DNA from: Thermoleophilaceae bacterium
GTDB taxonomy: Bacteria > Actinomycetota > Thermoleophilia > Solirubrobacterales > Thermoleophilaceae
Length of the DNA stretch: 64,000 nt
Assembly: GCA_036378175.1 (NCBI GenBank)
Contig: DASUWY010000040.1
Coordinates: 40,884-104,883 of the forward strand
Direction of reading: 5' to 3'
Below are positions 43,854-52,083 of this stretch, one piece after another. A model generated the notes under the pieces. It saw only the letters and a program-made list of their open reading frames with translations, searched no databases and was not told where the DNA came from. How positions within the stretch are numbered: the first letter of the stretch is position 1; every line of letters starts with the position of its first letter. The position numbers and the translations under genes were made by a program.

Positions 43854-43988
43854 ATGGGAAATGACATGGTCAAACGGCTCGCATGGAGCGGCCTGCTCGC
43901 GGGTATAGGCGCCCTCACCACGATCGTCGCGAACAAGATCGCGACGGCGATATGGGTGCGGATCTTCGATGAGGATCCACCCGACTAG
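43854..43988 (+). CDS. tiny membrane protein, DUF4235-like
   Basis: 44 aa: MVKRLAWSGLLAGIGALTTI, then VANKIATAIWVRIFDEDPPD. One membrane helix and an acidic end. It looks like a short DUF4235 protein, a family often found beside DUF3618 and holin-X genes in actinobacteria, as here. Stop 43986-43988; the next gene starts 2 nt later. Confidence 0.65.
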   Translation: MGNDMVKRLAWSGLLAGIGALTTIVANKIATAIWVRIFDEDPPD

Positions 43989-43990
43989 AG

Positions 43991-44185
43991 ATGTCCGACC
44001 AAGAGAGCACGCAAGAAACCCAGGAAGTGCCGGCTGTGGAGGAGCAGCCGAGCCCCAGCCAATCTCCGTGGGAGGGACACGCAGCCGCTGACAGCGGCGG
44101 CGACCCGCTCCCCCTCATCGGCGCGGCATTCGCGGGCGGCTTCGTGCTCGCAAAGATCTTGAAGAAGCTTGGAGGGGACGACTGA
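43991..44185 (+). CDS. small acidic membrane-associated protein
   Basis: 64 aa. An acidic, Gln/Glu/Pro-rich N-terminal half with no predicted structure is followed by one hydrophobic segment (LPLIGAAFAGGFVLAKILKKLGG). The gene shares 1 nt with the next one. No family recognised; its place in the cluster points to an envelope role. Confidence 0.65.
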   Translation: MSDQESTQETQEVPAVEEQPSPSQSPWEGHAAADSGGDPLPLIGAAFAGGFVLAKILKKLGGDD

Positions 44186-44610
44186 TGGCGAGCGGCAACG
44201 GCAGTACGCCTCCTGGCACCGCCGAGAAATCGCTGGGCGAGATCGTCAACGAGGTCTCGGAGAAGGCCACGCTCCTCGTGCGCGAGGAGATCGAGTTGGC
44301 CAAGGCGGAGATGCAGCAGAAGGCGATGCGCCTCGCCAAGGGCGCCGGGTTCGGCGCTGCGGCCGGCGTGTTCCTCGTCTTCACGCTCATCTACTTCTTC
44401 CACGCGCTGTCCTGGTTCTGGGTCGACCTGTTCAACTGGAACGCGGTCTGGCTCGGCTACCTGGTCACCACCGGGATCCTCCTTCTGTTCGGGGCGCTCG
44501 CCGGCGGTCTGGCCGTCCGCTTCTTCCGCAAGGGCGCGCCGCCCACGCCGGATATGGCGATCGAGGAAGCCAAGAAGACGCGCGCGGCGCTCGAGGAGGC
44601 GCGTAGCTGA
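44185..44610 (+). CDS. holin-X family membrane protein (Phage_holin_3_6 type)
   Basis: 141 aa. N-terminal amphipathic helix (SLGEIVNEVSEKATLLVREEIELAKAEM), two membrane hairpin helices (AAGVFLVFTLIYFFHALSWFW and LGYLVTTGILLLFGALAGGLA), charged C-terminus. Despite the family name it is a chromosomal actinobacterial envelope protein; no phage genes are near. It overlaps DUF3618 by 1 nt. Confidence 0.85.
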   Translation: MASGNGSTPPGTAEKSLGEIVNEVSEKATLLVREEIELAKAEMQQKAMRLAKGAGFGAAAGVFLVFTLIYFFHALSWFWVDLFNWNAVWLGYLVTTGILLLFGALAGGLAVRFFRKGAPPTPDMAIEEAKKTRAALEEARS

Positions 44611-44831
44611 TGCCGACGCGCCAACCGGAGGAGATCCGCGCCTCGCTCCAAGCCACCCGCACCGAGCTCGAGTACTCGCTCAACGACCTCCAGGGCAAGG
44701 TGAAGGAGCTCACGAACTGGCGCCGCCAGCTCGTCGAGAACCGCAAGCAGGCGATCATCGGAGCCGCTGTCGCCGGGTTCCTGATCGGCGGCGGCGTGGC
44801 CGCCACCTTCGGTCTCTTCCGGCGCCGCTAA
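44610..44831 (+). CDS. DUF3618 family protein
   Basis: 73 aa. EEIRASLQATRTELEYSLNDLQGKVKEL is the DUF3618 signature helix (coiled-coil-like); one membrane helix follows (AIIGAAVAGFLIGGGVAATFGL) with an RRR end. It is the last gene of the small membrane-protein run. Function unknown. Confidence 0.85.
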   Translation: MPTRQPEEIRASLQATRTELEYSLNDLQGKVKELTNWRRQLVENRKQAIIGAAVAGFLIGGGVAATFGLFRRR

Positions 44832-44866
44832 GGGGCATCCGAGCCGCTGATTAGCCTGCGTCCGCA

Positions 44867-45943
44867 GTGCCGAGCACGCGGGCGATCGTCAAGGTGCTGC
44901 TGATCATTGCGGCCACTGCCGCGGTGCTGTACGTCCTGTACCTGGTTCGGTCGATCCTCGAGATGCTGTTCATCTCGGTGTTCCTGGCCGTCGCGCTGGG
45001 GCCGGCCGTGGACCTCTACCAGCGCCGCGCGCGAATGCCGCGGAGCCTCGCGATCTTCCTCGTCTACCTCACGATCCTGGGCGCGATAGTCGGGCTGGGC
45101 CTGCTCGTGGTCCCGCCGATCGTGAGCGGCGTCAACCACTTCGTGAACAAGGTGCCCACCTACGTGCAGGACCTGCGCAAGAACAAGACGGTGCGCAAGT
45201 ACGACAACAAGTACCACATCACTGAGAAGCTCAACACGGAGGCGAAGAAGCTCCCGAGCCGCCTCGGCACCGCGGCGAGCGCGCTCACTTCAGTCACCGT
45301 CGGCGTGTTCTCCGCGCTCTTCCAGCTCGTCACGGTGCTCGTCCTCACGTTCTTCTTCCTGTTAGACGGAAAACGGATGGTGGGCTGGGGCTTACGCCAG
45401 TTCCCTCCCGAGCGCGCGCAGCGCATACGGAAGGTGATGGACGACGTCTACGAGGCCACGAGCGGGTACGTGGTGGGCAACCTGATCATCTCGGTGATCG
45501 CCGGCACGGGCACATGGATCGTGCTCGAGATCCTCAACGTCCCCTTTGCCGTTCCCCTGTCCGTGTTGATGGCGTTCCTCGACCTCATCCCGCTCGTGGG
45601 GGCGACCATCGGAGGCGTCGGCATCGGCATCGTCGCCGCAATCGCCAACTTCCCAACCGCGGTGATCGTCTGGGCGATCTACTTCATCGTCTACCAGCAG
45701 ATCGAGAACAACATCCTCCAGCCGGTGATCTACCGCCGCACCGTCGCGCTCCACCCGCTCGTGGTGCTCGTGGCGGTGCTGATAGGCGGAAGCCAGCTCG
45801 GCGTGCTCGGCGCGCTGCTGGCAATCCCGGTGGCGGCGGGGTTGCAGATCGTGGTGAAGGACATCTGGAACGCCAGGAAGGCACGTATAGCGGTCACCGA
45901 GCCGCCACCGCCGGCGCCGGAGATTGCGCCGGAGTTGCCGTAA
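44867..45943 (+). CDS. AI-2E family transporter (UPF0118/PerM-like permease)
   Basis: 358 aa with about seven or eight membrane helices and a soluble segment (residues about 95-150). FFLLDGKRMV and DLIPLVGATIGGVG are family signatures. Members export small solutes (AI-2, or ions in some); the substrate here is unknown. GTG start. The TAA stop is followed after CA by the left array of cassette B. Confidence 0.88.
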   Translation: MPSTRAIVKVLLIIAATAAVLYVLYLVRSILEMLFISVFLAVALGPAVDLYQRRARMPRSLAIFLVYLTILGAIVGLGLLVVPPIVSGVNHFVNKVPTYVQDLRKNKTVRKYDNKYHITEKLNTEAKKLPSRLGTAASALTSVTVGVFSALFQLVTVLVLTFFFLLDGKRMVGWGLRQFPPERAQRIRKVMDDVYEATSGYVVGNLIISVIAGTGTWIVLEILNVPFAVPLSVLMAFLDLIPLVGATIGGVGIGIVAAIANFPTAVIVWAIYFIVYQQIENNILQPVIYRRTVALHPLVVLVAVLIGGSQLGVLGALLAIPVAAGLQIVVKDIWNARKARIAVTEPPPPAPEIAPELP

Positions 45944-45945
45944 CA

Positions 45946-46373
45946 GGGCATGGGGCATAGGGCATAGGGCATGGGTTCAGGCGCCGCGGCTTCGTATTAA
46001 GCCGTTCAGGGTCCGGGCGAGCTCAGCCAACGGTTTGCCGGCGTCGGACCGCAACAGACCAGCTTCCTGAGCCACCTCTATCCAGTGCTCGGTCTCGTAC
46101 AAGGAGCCTCGCGCTACGTAGAGGAACCGCTGCTGGTCTGGGCGATGCCAGCGCCCCCGCGCTTCAGCGATGTTCGCTCCAACTGAATCGGCCGTGCGAA
46201 CAAGTTGTATGCCGATCGACCATAGGTCGAACGAATCCCAGTCAGCCACTGCGGCGCGAAGGTCCTGCGCTAACGCCCGAGCGAGCTGATACGCGCGTAG
46301 GTCCTTGTGATCCACGCCCCGATAAGGGCGAAACGAGCAATCCTTCGCCCCCTACGCCCCATGCCCTATGCCC
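45946..46373. mobile_element. cassette with terminal inverted heptamer arrays carrying a four-helix-bundle gene (locus B)
   Basis: Left array: four units GGGCATR (45946-45973). Right array, on the minus strand from 46373: GGGCATA, GGGCATG, GGGCGTA (46373-46353). The first G of the right array is the last base of the degV TAG stop. Inside is one gene plus a hairpin GGGCGAA (46326-46332) / TTCGCCC (46344-46350) in its leader. Same design as locus A with a different repeat word. Confidence 0.65.
45977..46315 (-). CDS. four-helix-bundle protein, 23S rRNA intervening-sequence protein family
   Basis: 112 aa. Core words DLWSIGIQLVRTADSVGANI and ARGSLYETEHWIEVAQ align with the protein at 30677-31039 over its whole length with roughly half the residues identical. 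GTG start. All-helical, no enzyme motif. The last codons lie a few bases from the left array, so gene and arrays form a compact unit. Confidence 0.85.
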   Translation of the reverse strand: MDHKDLRAYQLARALAQDLRAAVADWDSFDLWSIGIQLVRTADSVGANIAEARGRWHRPDQQRFLYVARGSLYETEHWIEVAQEAGLLRSDAGKPLAELARTLNGLIRSRGA

Positions 46374-47239
46374 TACTCGACCAGCCCCCGCCGCACCCCA
46401 CCCACGCCCAGCAGCCCAGGCCCGGTATGCACACCCAGCACCGGCCCGATCTCTGAAATCCACACCGGCTCGCTTCCGTAGATCTCACGGCAGGCGTCAG
46501 CCAGGCGCGCCGCCTGGTCCGGGCTCTGGATGTGCTGCACAACCCAGCCGTCGGCGCCGTCGGCGTGGCGCTCGCGGGCGTACTCGACCATGCGGTCGAA
46601 CATGCGGGCGCTCGTGCGCACGCGCTCCACAGGAGTCATCTCGCTCTCCACGGTGAGGATCGGCTTGATCTTCAGCGTGGACCCGATCCACGCGCTCGCG
46701 GCGCCTATGCGCCCGCCGCGGCGGAGGTACTCGAGCGTGTCGATGGCGAACCAGATCTTCAGCTCCTTGCGGACCTCCCGCGCGGCGGCTTCGACGGCGT
46801 CCAGGTCGCCGCCCTCGCGCGCCGCCTTGGCCGCGCCGAGCGCCACCAGCCCGATTCCGCCGGCCCCGGTTGCCGAGTCGAGCACGCGCACGCGGCCCGG
46901 CTGCCCGGACCGTTCGAGGGTCTCCACCGCCTGCCGGGCGGCGTCGCAGGTTCCGGAGAGTCCGGCGGAAATGTGGATCGACAGCACGTCTAGGCCCTGC
47001 TCGAGGAGCGGCTCGTACACGCCCAGGAAATCGCCCACCGCGGGCTGCGAAGTGGTGGGCAGCGTGTCGGCGTCGCGCAGCTCCGCGTAGAAGCGGTCGT
47101 AGTCCGTTATGTCCGCTTCGCGAACAGTTCGCTCGCCCCCGAAGTTGACATACAGGGATACGAGGTGTATCTGATGGTCGCGGACGACATCGCTGGGTAG
47201 ATAAGCGGTAGTGTCCGTGACCACTGCAACGCGCGACAT
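46373..47239 (-). CDS. DegV family fatty-acid-binding protein
   Basis: 288 aa. VAVVTDTTAYLPSDV, LPTTSQPAVGDFL, SIHISAGLSGT and YLRRGGRIG are the DegV/FakB signatures; the family holds a fatty acid in a buried pocket and, as FakB, presents it to the kinase FakA. No fakA is adjacent. ATG 47239. Its TAG stop merges with the first G of a heptamer array. Confidence 0.92.
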   Translation of the reverse strand: MSRVAVVTDTTAYLPSDVVRDHQIHLVSLYVNFGGERTVREADITDYDRFYAELRDADTLPTTSQPAVGDFLGVYEPLLEQGLDVLSIHISAGLSGTCDAARQAVETLERSGQPGRVRVLDSATGAGGIGLVALGAAKAAREGGDLDAVEAAAREVRKELKIWFAIDTLEYLRRGGRIGAASAWIGSTLKIKPILTVESEMTPVERVRTSARMFDRMVEYARERHADGADGWVVQHIQSPDQAARLADACREIYGSEPVWISEIGPVLGVHTGPGLLGVGGVRRGLVE

Positions 47240-47319
47240 GCGCGGGCAGCCTACAGAGAGCCCGGGTCGCAAGAGGGGCGGAGCCGGGATGGGGCGACTG
47301 CAACTCGGAGGAGGGATTC

Positions 47320-47595
47320 TTGACGAGTTTCGAGCTGGACCGAGTAGAGACTCTGCTTAGGGAGCGTTCGGCGGAGATGACCAGGACGCGAGCGAGCACC
47401 CAACTCCATCCGAGTCTCGGCCATCCGGAGCTCGACCAACCCCTTTCCCCCGAACCCCCCGCGATCGTCGAGGTCACGCAGGAAGGCGCCTGCGTGGACT
47501 GCGGCGACCGCATCCCCGCGGCGCGCCTCAAGGCTCTGCCTGACGCCCAGCGCTGCGTGAGCTGCCAGCGCGAGCTCGAAGCCCGCGCCGAGTAG
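47320..47595 (+). CDS. DksA/TraR-type zinc finger protein (short)
   Basis: 91 aa. An N-terminal helix (FELDRVETLLRERSAEMTRTR) and a four-Cys zinc finger CVDCGDRIPAARLKALPDAQRCVSC. Much shorter than DksA (about 150 aa) and without the long coiled-coil tip, more like TraR-size or RNA-polymerase-associated proteins. TTG start with strong GGAGGAGG upstream. Confidence 0.8.
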   Translation: MTSFELDRVETLLRERSAEMTRTRASTQLHPSLGHPELDQPLSPEPPAIVEVTQEGACVDCGDRIPAARLKALPDAQRCVSCQRELEARAE

Positions 47596-47634
47596 CTCCC
47601 CGGCCGCACCAGGGCGGCCCCTAGACTGCGCCGC

Positions 47635-48699
47635 GTGCCCAAGACGCTCGTCACCGGCGCGACCGGCTTCATCGGCTCGCACGTTGCGCGAGCGCTTGCC
47701 GCCCGCGGTGACGAGCTGCGCCTCGCGGTGCGCGCCGGCTCTCCCAAGGAGGCGCTCGCCGACCTCGAGTACGAGGAGGTGAAGTGCGACCTCCTCGATC
47801 GCCGCTCCGTGCGCCGTGCTGTGGCCGGCGCGACCCGCGTGTTCCACTGCGCTGGACTGGTGTCACTTCGCGAGCGCGACGTGGAGCGCGTGTTCGAGGT
47901 GAACGCCGTGGGCACGCGCACGCTGCTCGAGGAGTGCCTTCGCGCCGAGGTGGAGAGGGTCGTGTTCACCTCGAGCGTCGCGGCCATCGGACCGGCGCCC
48001 GCCGGCAAGACCGCCGACGAGAGCCAGGTGTTCACGGCGGGCGGGCTCGGCATTCCCTACATCAACTCGAAGCACGAGGCCGAGATGGAGGCGATGCGCC
48101 TGGCTGCCCACGGGCTGCCGGTGGTGTGCGTGAACCCCACCTTCGTGTACGGCCGCGGTGACGTTCACGGCGGTTCCACGGGCATCGTGCGCCGCTTCCT
48201 GCTCGGGCGCATCCCGGTCTACACTGACGGCGCCCTCAACGTGGTGGACGTGCAGGACGTCGCGCGCGGCCACCTGCTCGCGGACGAGAAGGGCACACCG
48301 GGTGAGCGCTACATCCTCGGCAACCGCAACTACACGTGGGACCGCCTGTTCGCGGACCTCGCCCGCGTCTCCGGGGTAGAGCCCCCGCCGCTCAAGCTCC
48401 CGCCGGCTCTCGCGCTCCGGATGGTCGACTTGCTGCAGCGCGGTCCGGGTCGCCCACCGGTCACGCCGATGGAGGTGAAGTCCGCGAGCCAGTGGTGGAC
48501 CTATCGCAACGGCAAGGCCAAGCGCGAGCTCGGCTGGACCACCTCCCCGCACGAGGACACGATCGAGGAAACCGTGCAGTGGTACCTCGAGCGTGACGGC
48601 GATCGCATGGCGCGCGCGAAGCGCTCCCAGCCCTTCCAGTACAAGCTCGCTGCCCGGACGCTCTCCACGATCGAGGGCGTGGTGGGCCGGCTCCGGTGA
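47635..48699 (+). CDS. NAD-dependent epimerase/dehydratase (HpnA/dihydroflavonol reductase-like SDR)
   Basis: 354 aa extended SDR. TGATGFIGSHVA (residues 7-18) binds NAD; the active site has Ser in FTSSVAAIG and YINSK (Tyr-x3-Lys). It resembles hopanoid-associated sugar epimerases, but no squalene/hopene genes lie near. GTG start. The stop overlaps the patatin gene start by 4 nt. Confidence 0.88.
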   Translation: MPKTLVTGATGFIGSHVARALAARGDELRLAVRAGSPKEALADLEYEEVKCDLLDRRSVRRAVAGATRVFHCAGLVSLRERDVERVFEVNAVGTRTLLEECLRAEVERVVFTSSVAAIGPAPAGKTADESQVFTAGGLGIPYINSKHEAEMEAMRLAAHGLPVVCVNPTFVYGRGDVHGGSTGIVRRFLLGRIPVYTDGALNVVDVQDVARGHLLADEKGTPGERYILGNRNYTWDRLFADLARVSGVEPPPLKLPPALALRMVDLLQRGPGRPPVTPMEVKSASQWWTYRNGKAKRELGWTTSPHEDTIEETVQWYLERDGDRMARAKRSQPFQYKLAARTLSTIEGVVGRLR

Positions 48700-49562
48700 G
48701 CAGAGTCGCCTTTATCCTCGCGGGCGGCGCCTCGCGCGGCGCGTACCAGGCCGGTTGCCTCAAGCGCCTCGACGACGAGGGCATCGTTCCCGACCTGATC
48801 GTCGGCTCCTCGATCGGCGTTTGCAACTCGCTCGTCTACACGAGCGGCGGGGCCGACGCGGTCTGGGCATTCTGGTCGCGCGCCCGCTCGCTCCCGCAGA
48901 TCCTCGACGTGTCGCTGCGCCGCAACGCGCTCTTCGGCAACTCGTTCTTCTCGATGGACCGGCTCGTGCGCTACTTCGAGAAGGAGGTGGACTTCGACCG
49001 CTGCTTCCACTCGGATCGCGAGCTCACCTACATCCTCGCCAACCTCTCCGCCGGGCACGAGGAGCTGCGCGGCAACCGCACCGAGGAGACCGTCGAGCGC
49101 TTTCGCACCGTCACGCGGATCGGCTACTCGATCCCGATCCTTCACCCGCTGATCGAGCTCGATGGCGACATGTACGCGGACGGCGGCTTCCTCTGGAACG
49201 TGCCGTTCGAGTACGCCGAGCAGTGGGGCGCCACGGACATCTACATCCTCTCGGTGGTGCCGTCGGAGCTGCCGCGCGCCGATTCTCTGCGCTTCGTCCC
49301 GCAGGTGGCGCTGCGCATGTACGACGTGTTCTGGCGCACGGTCGGGAACTCCTCGCGACTCGAGAAGAAGCTAGAGAACGGGCAGTACCACGGCATCAAC
49401 GTCACGGTGCTCGAGCCGAGCCCCGAGACCGGGATGTTCGATCCCCTCGCGATGCTCAACGCTCACCCTGGCAAGTCGAAGAGGCTGCTGTGGGAGGGCT
49501 ACCGCGACACGGAGCGGGTGCTTCACGGCCGGCCTGCCGAAGGAGCTCGCCGGCCCCGCTAA
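48696..49562 (+). CDS. patatin-like phospholipase
   Basis: 288 aa. The oxyanion loop is GGASRGAYQAG (about residues 10-20), the nucleophile elbow GSSIG (Ser about 39), and the dyad Asp is in YADGGF (about 159). A cytoplasmic serine acyl hydrolase acting on membrane lipids is likely. Coupled to the epimerase gene by GTGA. Confidence 0.9.
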   Translation: MSRVAFILAGGASRGAYQAGCLKRLDDEGIVPDLIVGSSIGVCNSLVYTSGGADAVWAFWSRARSLPQILDVSLRRNALFGNSFFSMDRLVRYFEKEVDFDRCFHSDRELTYILANLSAGHEELRGNRTEETVERFRTVTRIGYSIPILHPLIELDGDMYADGGFLWNVPFEYAEQWGATDIYILSVVPSELPRADSLRFVPQVALRMYDVFWRTVGNSSRLEKKLENGQYHGINVTVLEPSPETGMFDPLAMLNAHPGKSKRLLWEGYRDTERVLHGRPAEGARRPR

Positions 49563-49571
49563 CCTCGGCGC

Positions 49572-49847
49572 ATGGCGACGCTCTACCGCTGCAAGACGCC
49601 CACCGACCTTCTATGCGCGTGTGGAAAGGTGGCTAGAAGGCTGCGCCGAGCGGGTATCGAGTTCGACGAGGTGCGCGTGCCCTATCTGAAACGAGACAGG
49701 CCGGAGGTCGAGGAGCTCACGGGCCAGCGGTGGGTGCCCGTGTTCGTGCACGGCGGACAGGTGATCAGCGACTCCAAGCGCATCTGCGAGTACATCGATC
49801 ACCTACAGGCGGCACAGCCGGTGGAGCCGGCGCAGGAGGCCCGCTGA
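49572..49847 (+). CDS. glutaredoxin-like/GST N-terminal domain protein
   Basis: 91 aa thioredoxin-fold domain. CKTPTDLLCACGKV replaces the usual CxxC/CxxS, so the redox site is atypical; GQRWVPVFVHGGQVISDSKRICEYI is the cis-Pro and glutathione-binding segment seen in GST N-terminal domains. It overlaps the next small gene by 1 nt. Confidence 0.8.
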   Translation: MATLYRCKTPTDLLCACGKVARRLRRAGIEFDEVRVPYLKRDRPEVEELTGQRWVPVFVHGGQVISDSKRICEYIDHLQAAQPVEPAQEAR

Positions 49848-50044
49848 TGCCCGGTTACCGGCGCGCCTACAGGACCGCAAGGAAGCTCTATCCGCTCATG
49901 CTCATGGCCTACCGGCGCTGGGACTCGATGAGCCAAGAGGAGAAGCAGCGCTACATCGACCAGGCCAAGCGCTACTCGCGCCAGGCCAGCACCTACGCTC
50001 GCCAGGCCGCATCACGCGCGCCGCGCCGGAAGCGACCCCGCTAG
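49847..50044 (+). CDS. small basic protein of unknown function
   Basis: 65 aa, very basic, with Tyr/Arg-rich helices (YRRAYRTARKLYPLM and YIDQAKRYSRQASTYARQAA). ATG overlaps the upstream stop (TGATG) and GGAGG lies 7 nt before. It could bind nucleic acid or membrane. It converges with the next gene (4-bp overlap of ends). Confidence 0.65.
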   Translation: MPGYRRAYRTARKLYPLMLMAYRRWDSMSQEEKQRYIDQAKRYSRQASTYARQAASRAPRRKRPR

Positions 50045-51537
50045 GGGCCGGGCGGCGTGCGCGGGATCTCGTAGCGCTTCGCGTGCAGGAACGCCGAGCG
50101 CGGGCCGTTGCGTCGCGTGCCGGCCCTGGAGGCTCGCGCCTTCTTGCTCGTCCACGACACGGGCGCCGGCTGGTAGCGCAGAAGGACCGGCCACGTGTTG
50201 TTGTCCACCTGGCCCGTGACCGGAAGGGCGTTGGCAGCCTGGAACGCGTCGACCGCGTTCACCGTGGCGGAGTCGTAGGTGCCGGTGGGCGAGATCGGCT
50301 GTCCCGCCGACATGAGGTGCTCCTGCGCCCACAGCACCACGTCGCCCTTTGAGCCGGACTTGAGGAGCGGGTATCCCGGAGACAGCGGCACCACCGGGGC
50401 GGGGTTGGGCGGCGCGATGGCGCTCCAGCCGGCGCTCGACGCCGACTGCCACGACCACCAGCTCACCCCCGGCGCGCCGTAGCCCTCGGACAGAGCCCGG
50501 AAGCGCTGCACATCGGCGCTGGACGGGTTGTCGTAGAGCTGGCCGAGCGGGAAGATCTGCCGCGCGTACACCGAGTTCCACTGGTACGTGTGAGCGAGCG
50601 CGGTGTCCACGCTCGTGCCGATCGCCTTCCAGTAGACCTGAGGCGCGTTGTACTGCGCCCCGTTCGGCCCGAGGAAGACCGAGTAGGGCAGCGAAGGGTG
50701 GTAGTCCACGTACGGGAAGCTCGCGAGCCCCACGGGGTAGTCGGGCCCGACGCCGGCACGCAGGTCGTCGATGTAGGTCTGCGCCTGCGAGTAGAGGCCC
50801 TCGTACTGGCCCTCGGCGTCGATCACGAGGCAGTCGGCGCCCGTCTGGGCGGCCTTCGTGCCGAGTGAGGCCTCGGTGGCCGGGTCCTGGCCGTACACGA
50901 ACTGCCAGGCGCACACGTGCAGGCCCGCCGCCTTGAGAGCCGCCACGAGCGTGGGGGAGAACTGGCTCCACCACGACGTGCCATCCGAGCTCTTCACGAA
51001 GACCGTGTTCACGCCGTACTGCGCGGCCTGGGCGGCGATGCCGGCGCTGGTGCCGTCAGCGGACTTGCTCACGTACCAGATCCACATGCCGGTGCCGCCG
51101 AACGCGGTGCCGCTGCCCTGGACGGCGTGCGGCAGGGTGAACTTGTGGACGTGCAGCGGCCCCACGACGTTCGAGCGGACGCCGTGCGGACCGATGATCC
51201 GGATGCGTCCCGACCTCGCGCTCGCGGGAACGCTGGTGACGAAGCCGTCCCCCTTGCGCACGCGCAGCTTCGAGGTGAGCGCCACCCGCTTGCCGCCCGA
51301 GGCCGAACGCACGCGCCGGCTCCACACGACGAGCATGTGGTGCCGGGTGAGGTTGCGCCCACGGAAGCGCAGGCGGCCGCCGGGCGCGACCGTGTGCGGA
51401 TCCTTGGTGCAGACCGCGATCGGCCAGCAGCGCACCGACGTGATGCGCGGCGCTCGCGAACGCGCTTCAGCGGACGAGGCGCTGAGCGAGAGAACGGCGC
51501 CCGCGAGGGCGAGGAGGGTTGCCGTGCGAGTTCTCAC
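50041..51537 (-). CDS. secreted glycoside hydrolase-like protein with C-terminal peptidoglycan-binding domain
   Basis: 498 aa from GTG 51537, giving a signal peptide (RTRTATLLALAGAVLSLSASSAEA). After an Ig-like N-terminal region (residues about 30-140) comes a TIM-barrel-like domain (MWIWYVSKSADGTSAGIAAQA, CLVIDAEGQYEGLY, GVSWWSWQSA) and then a PG_binding_1 repeat (LKSGSKGDVVLWAQEHLMSAG). A cell-wall lytic or wall-bound role is likely. TTG 51576 is an alternative start. Confidence 0.75.
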   Translation of the reverse strand: MRTRTATLLALAGAVLSLSASSAEARSRAPRITSVRCWPIAVCTKDPHTVAPGGRLRFRGRNLTRHHMLVVWSRRVRSASGGKRVALTSKLRVRKGDGFVTSVPASARSGRIRIIGPHGVRSNVVGPLHVHKFTLPHAVQGSGTAFGGTGMWIWYVSKSADGTSAGIAAQAAQYGVNTVFVKSSDGTSWWSQFSPTLVAALKAAGLHVCAWQFVYGQDPATEASLGTKAAQTGADCLVIDAEGQYEGLYSQAQTYIDDLRAGVGPDYPVGLASFPYVDYHPSLPYSVFLGPNGAQYNAPQVYWKAIGTSVDTALAHTYQWNSVYARQIFPLGQLYDNPSSADVQRFRALSEGYGAPGVSWWSWQSASSAGWSAIAPPNPAPVVPLSPGYPLLKSGSKGDVVLWAQEHLMSAGQPISPTGTYDSATVNAVDAFQAANALPVTGQVDNNTWPVLLRYQPAPVSWTSKKARASRAGTRRNGPRSAFLHAKRYEIPRTPPGP

Positions 51538-51622
51538 AGCTCTCTGTCTAATCGGCACGAGCCGAAAGTCCTGCAAGCACGGCTATTAGTAACAGAGGGC
51601 GCGGGATGGAGTTGCGGGATCA

Positions 51623-51688
51623 GGTCATAGGTCAGAGGTCATAGGTCAGAGGAACAACCCCTATGACTCTGCCCTATGCCCTATGCCC
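51623..51688. repeat. facing heptamer arrays without a gene (locus C)
   Basis: Left: GGTCATA and GGTCAGA alternating, four units (51623-51650). Right, on the minus strand from 51688: GGGCATA twice, GGGCAGA, then GTCATAG. The gap between the arrays is about 10 bp. The first G of the right array is the last base of the Grx4 TAG stop. It looks like an empty or collapsed form of the cassettes at loci A and B; its right-hand word is the same as that of locus B. Confidence 0.6.
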
Positions 51689-52083
51689 TAGCTCAACCGG
51701 TTCTCTAGACCGAGCGGAGCAGTCTGCGGTGCCTCTGCCTCGGGCGCCCGCGGCTCTTCCTTTGGCTGCTCCACCCCGAGCGCCTGCGCCAGTTCGCCCG
51801 ACTCGTACATCTCGAGCACGATGTCGCAGCCGCCGACGAGCTTCTTGTCGATGAAGAGCTGCGGGATCGTCGGCCAGCCGGAGATCGCCGAGAGCTCCTC
51901 GCGGATGCGGGGGTCGGGCAGGATGTCCATCGCCGCGTACTGCACGCCCATGGCGTTGAGCGCCGCGGAGGTGCGCATCGAGAAGCCGCAGCGGGGCGCG
52001 TCGGGCGTGCCCTTCATGAACAGCATCACGCGGTTCTCGTCGATCGCGTTCTGAAGGAAGTCGTGGATCTCCTGGTTGGTCAT
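51688..52083 (-). CDS. monothiol glutaredoxin, Grx4 family
   Basis: 131 aa. CGFS active site (APRCGFSMRT, Cys about 32), IPQLFIDKKLVGGCDI glutathione-binding segment. Monothiol CGFS glutaredoxins carry [2Fe-2S] clusters and work with BolA proteins; the BolA-like gene is directly upstream, overlapping by 4 nt, and an A-type carrier gene is divergent. The C-terminal 30 residues are Ala/Glu/Pro-rich and probably disordered. Confidence 0.92.
   Translation of the reverse strand: MTNQEIHDFLQNAIDENRVMLFMKGTPDAPRCGFSMRTSAALNAMGVQYAAMDILPDPRIREELSAISGWPTIPQLFIDKKLVGGCDIVLEMYESGELAQALGVEQPKEEPRAPEAEAPQTAPLGLENRLS

Noticed and set aside
44185..44610. Prophage, because of the holin-family protein
   Set aside because: Holin-X proteins are ordinary chromosomal envelope proteins in actinobacteria; no phage genes are near.
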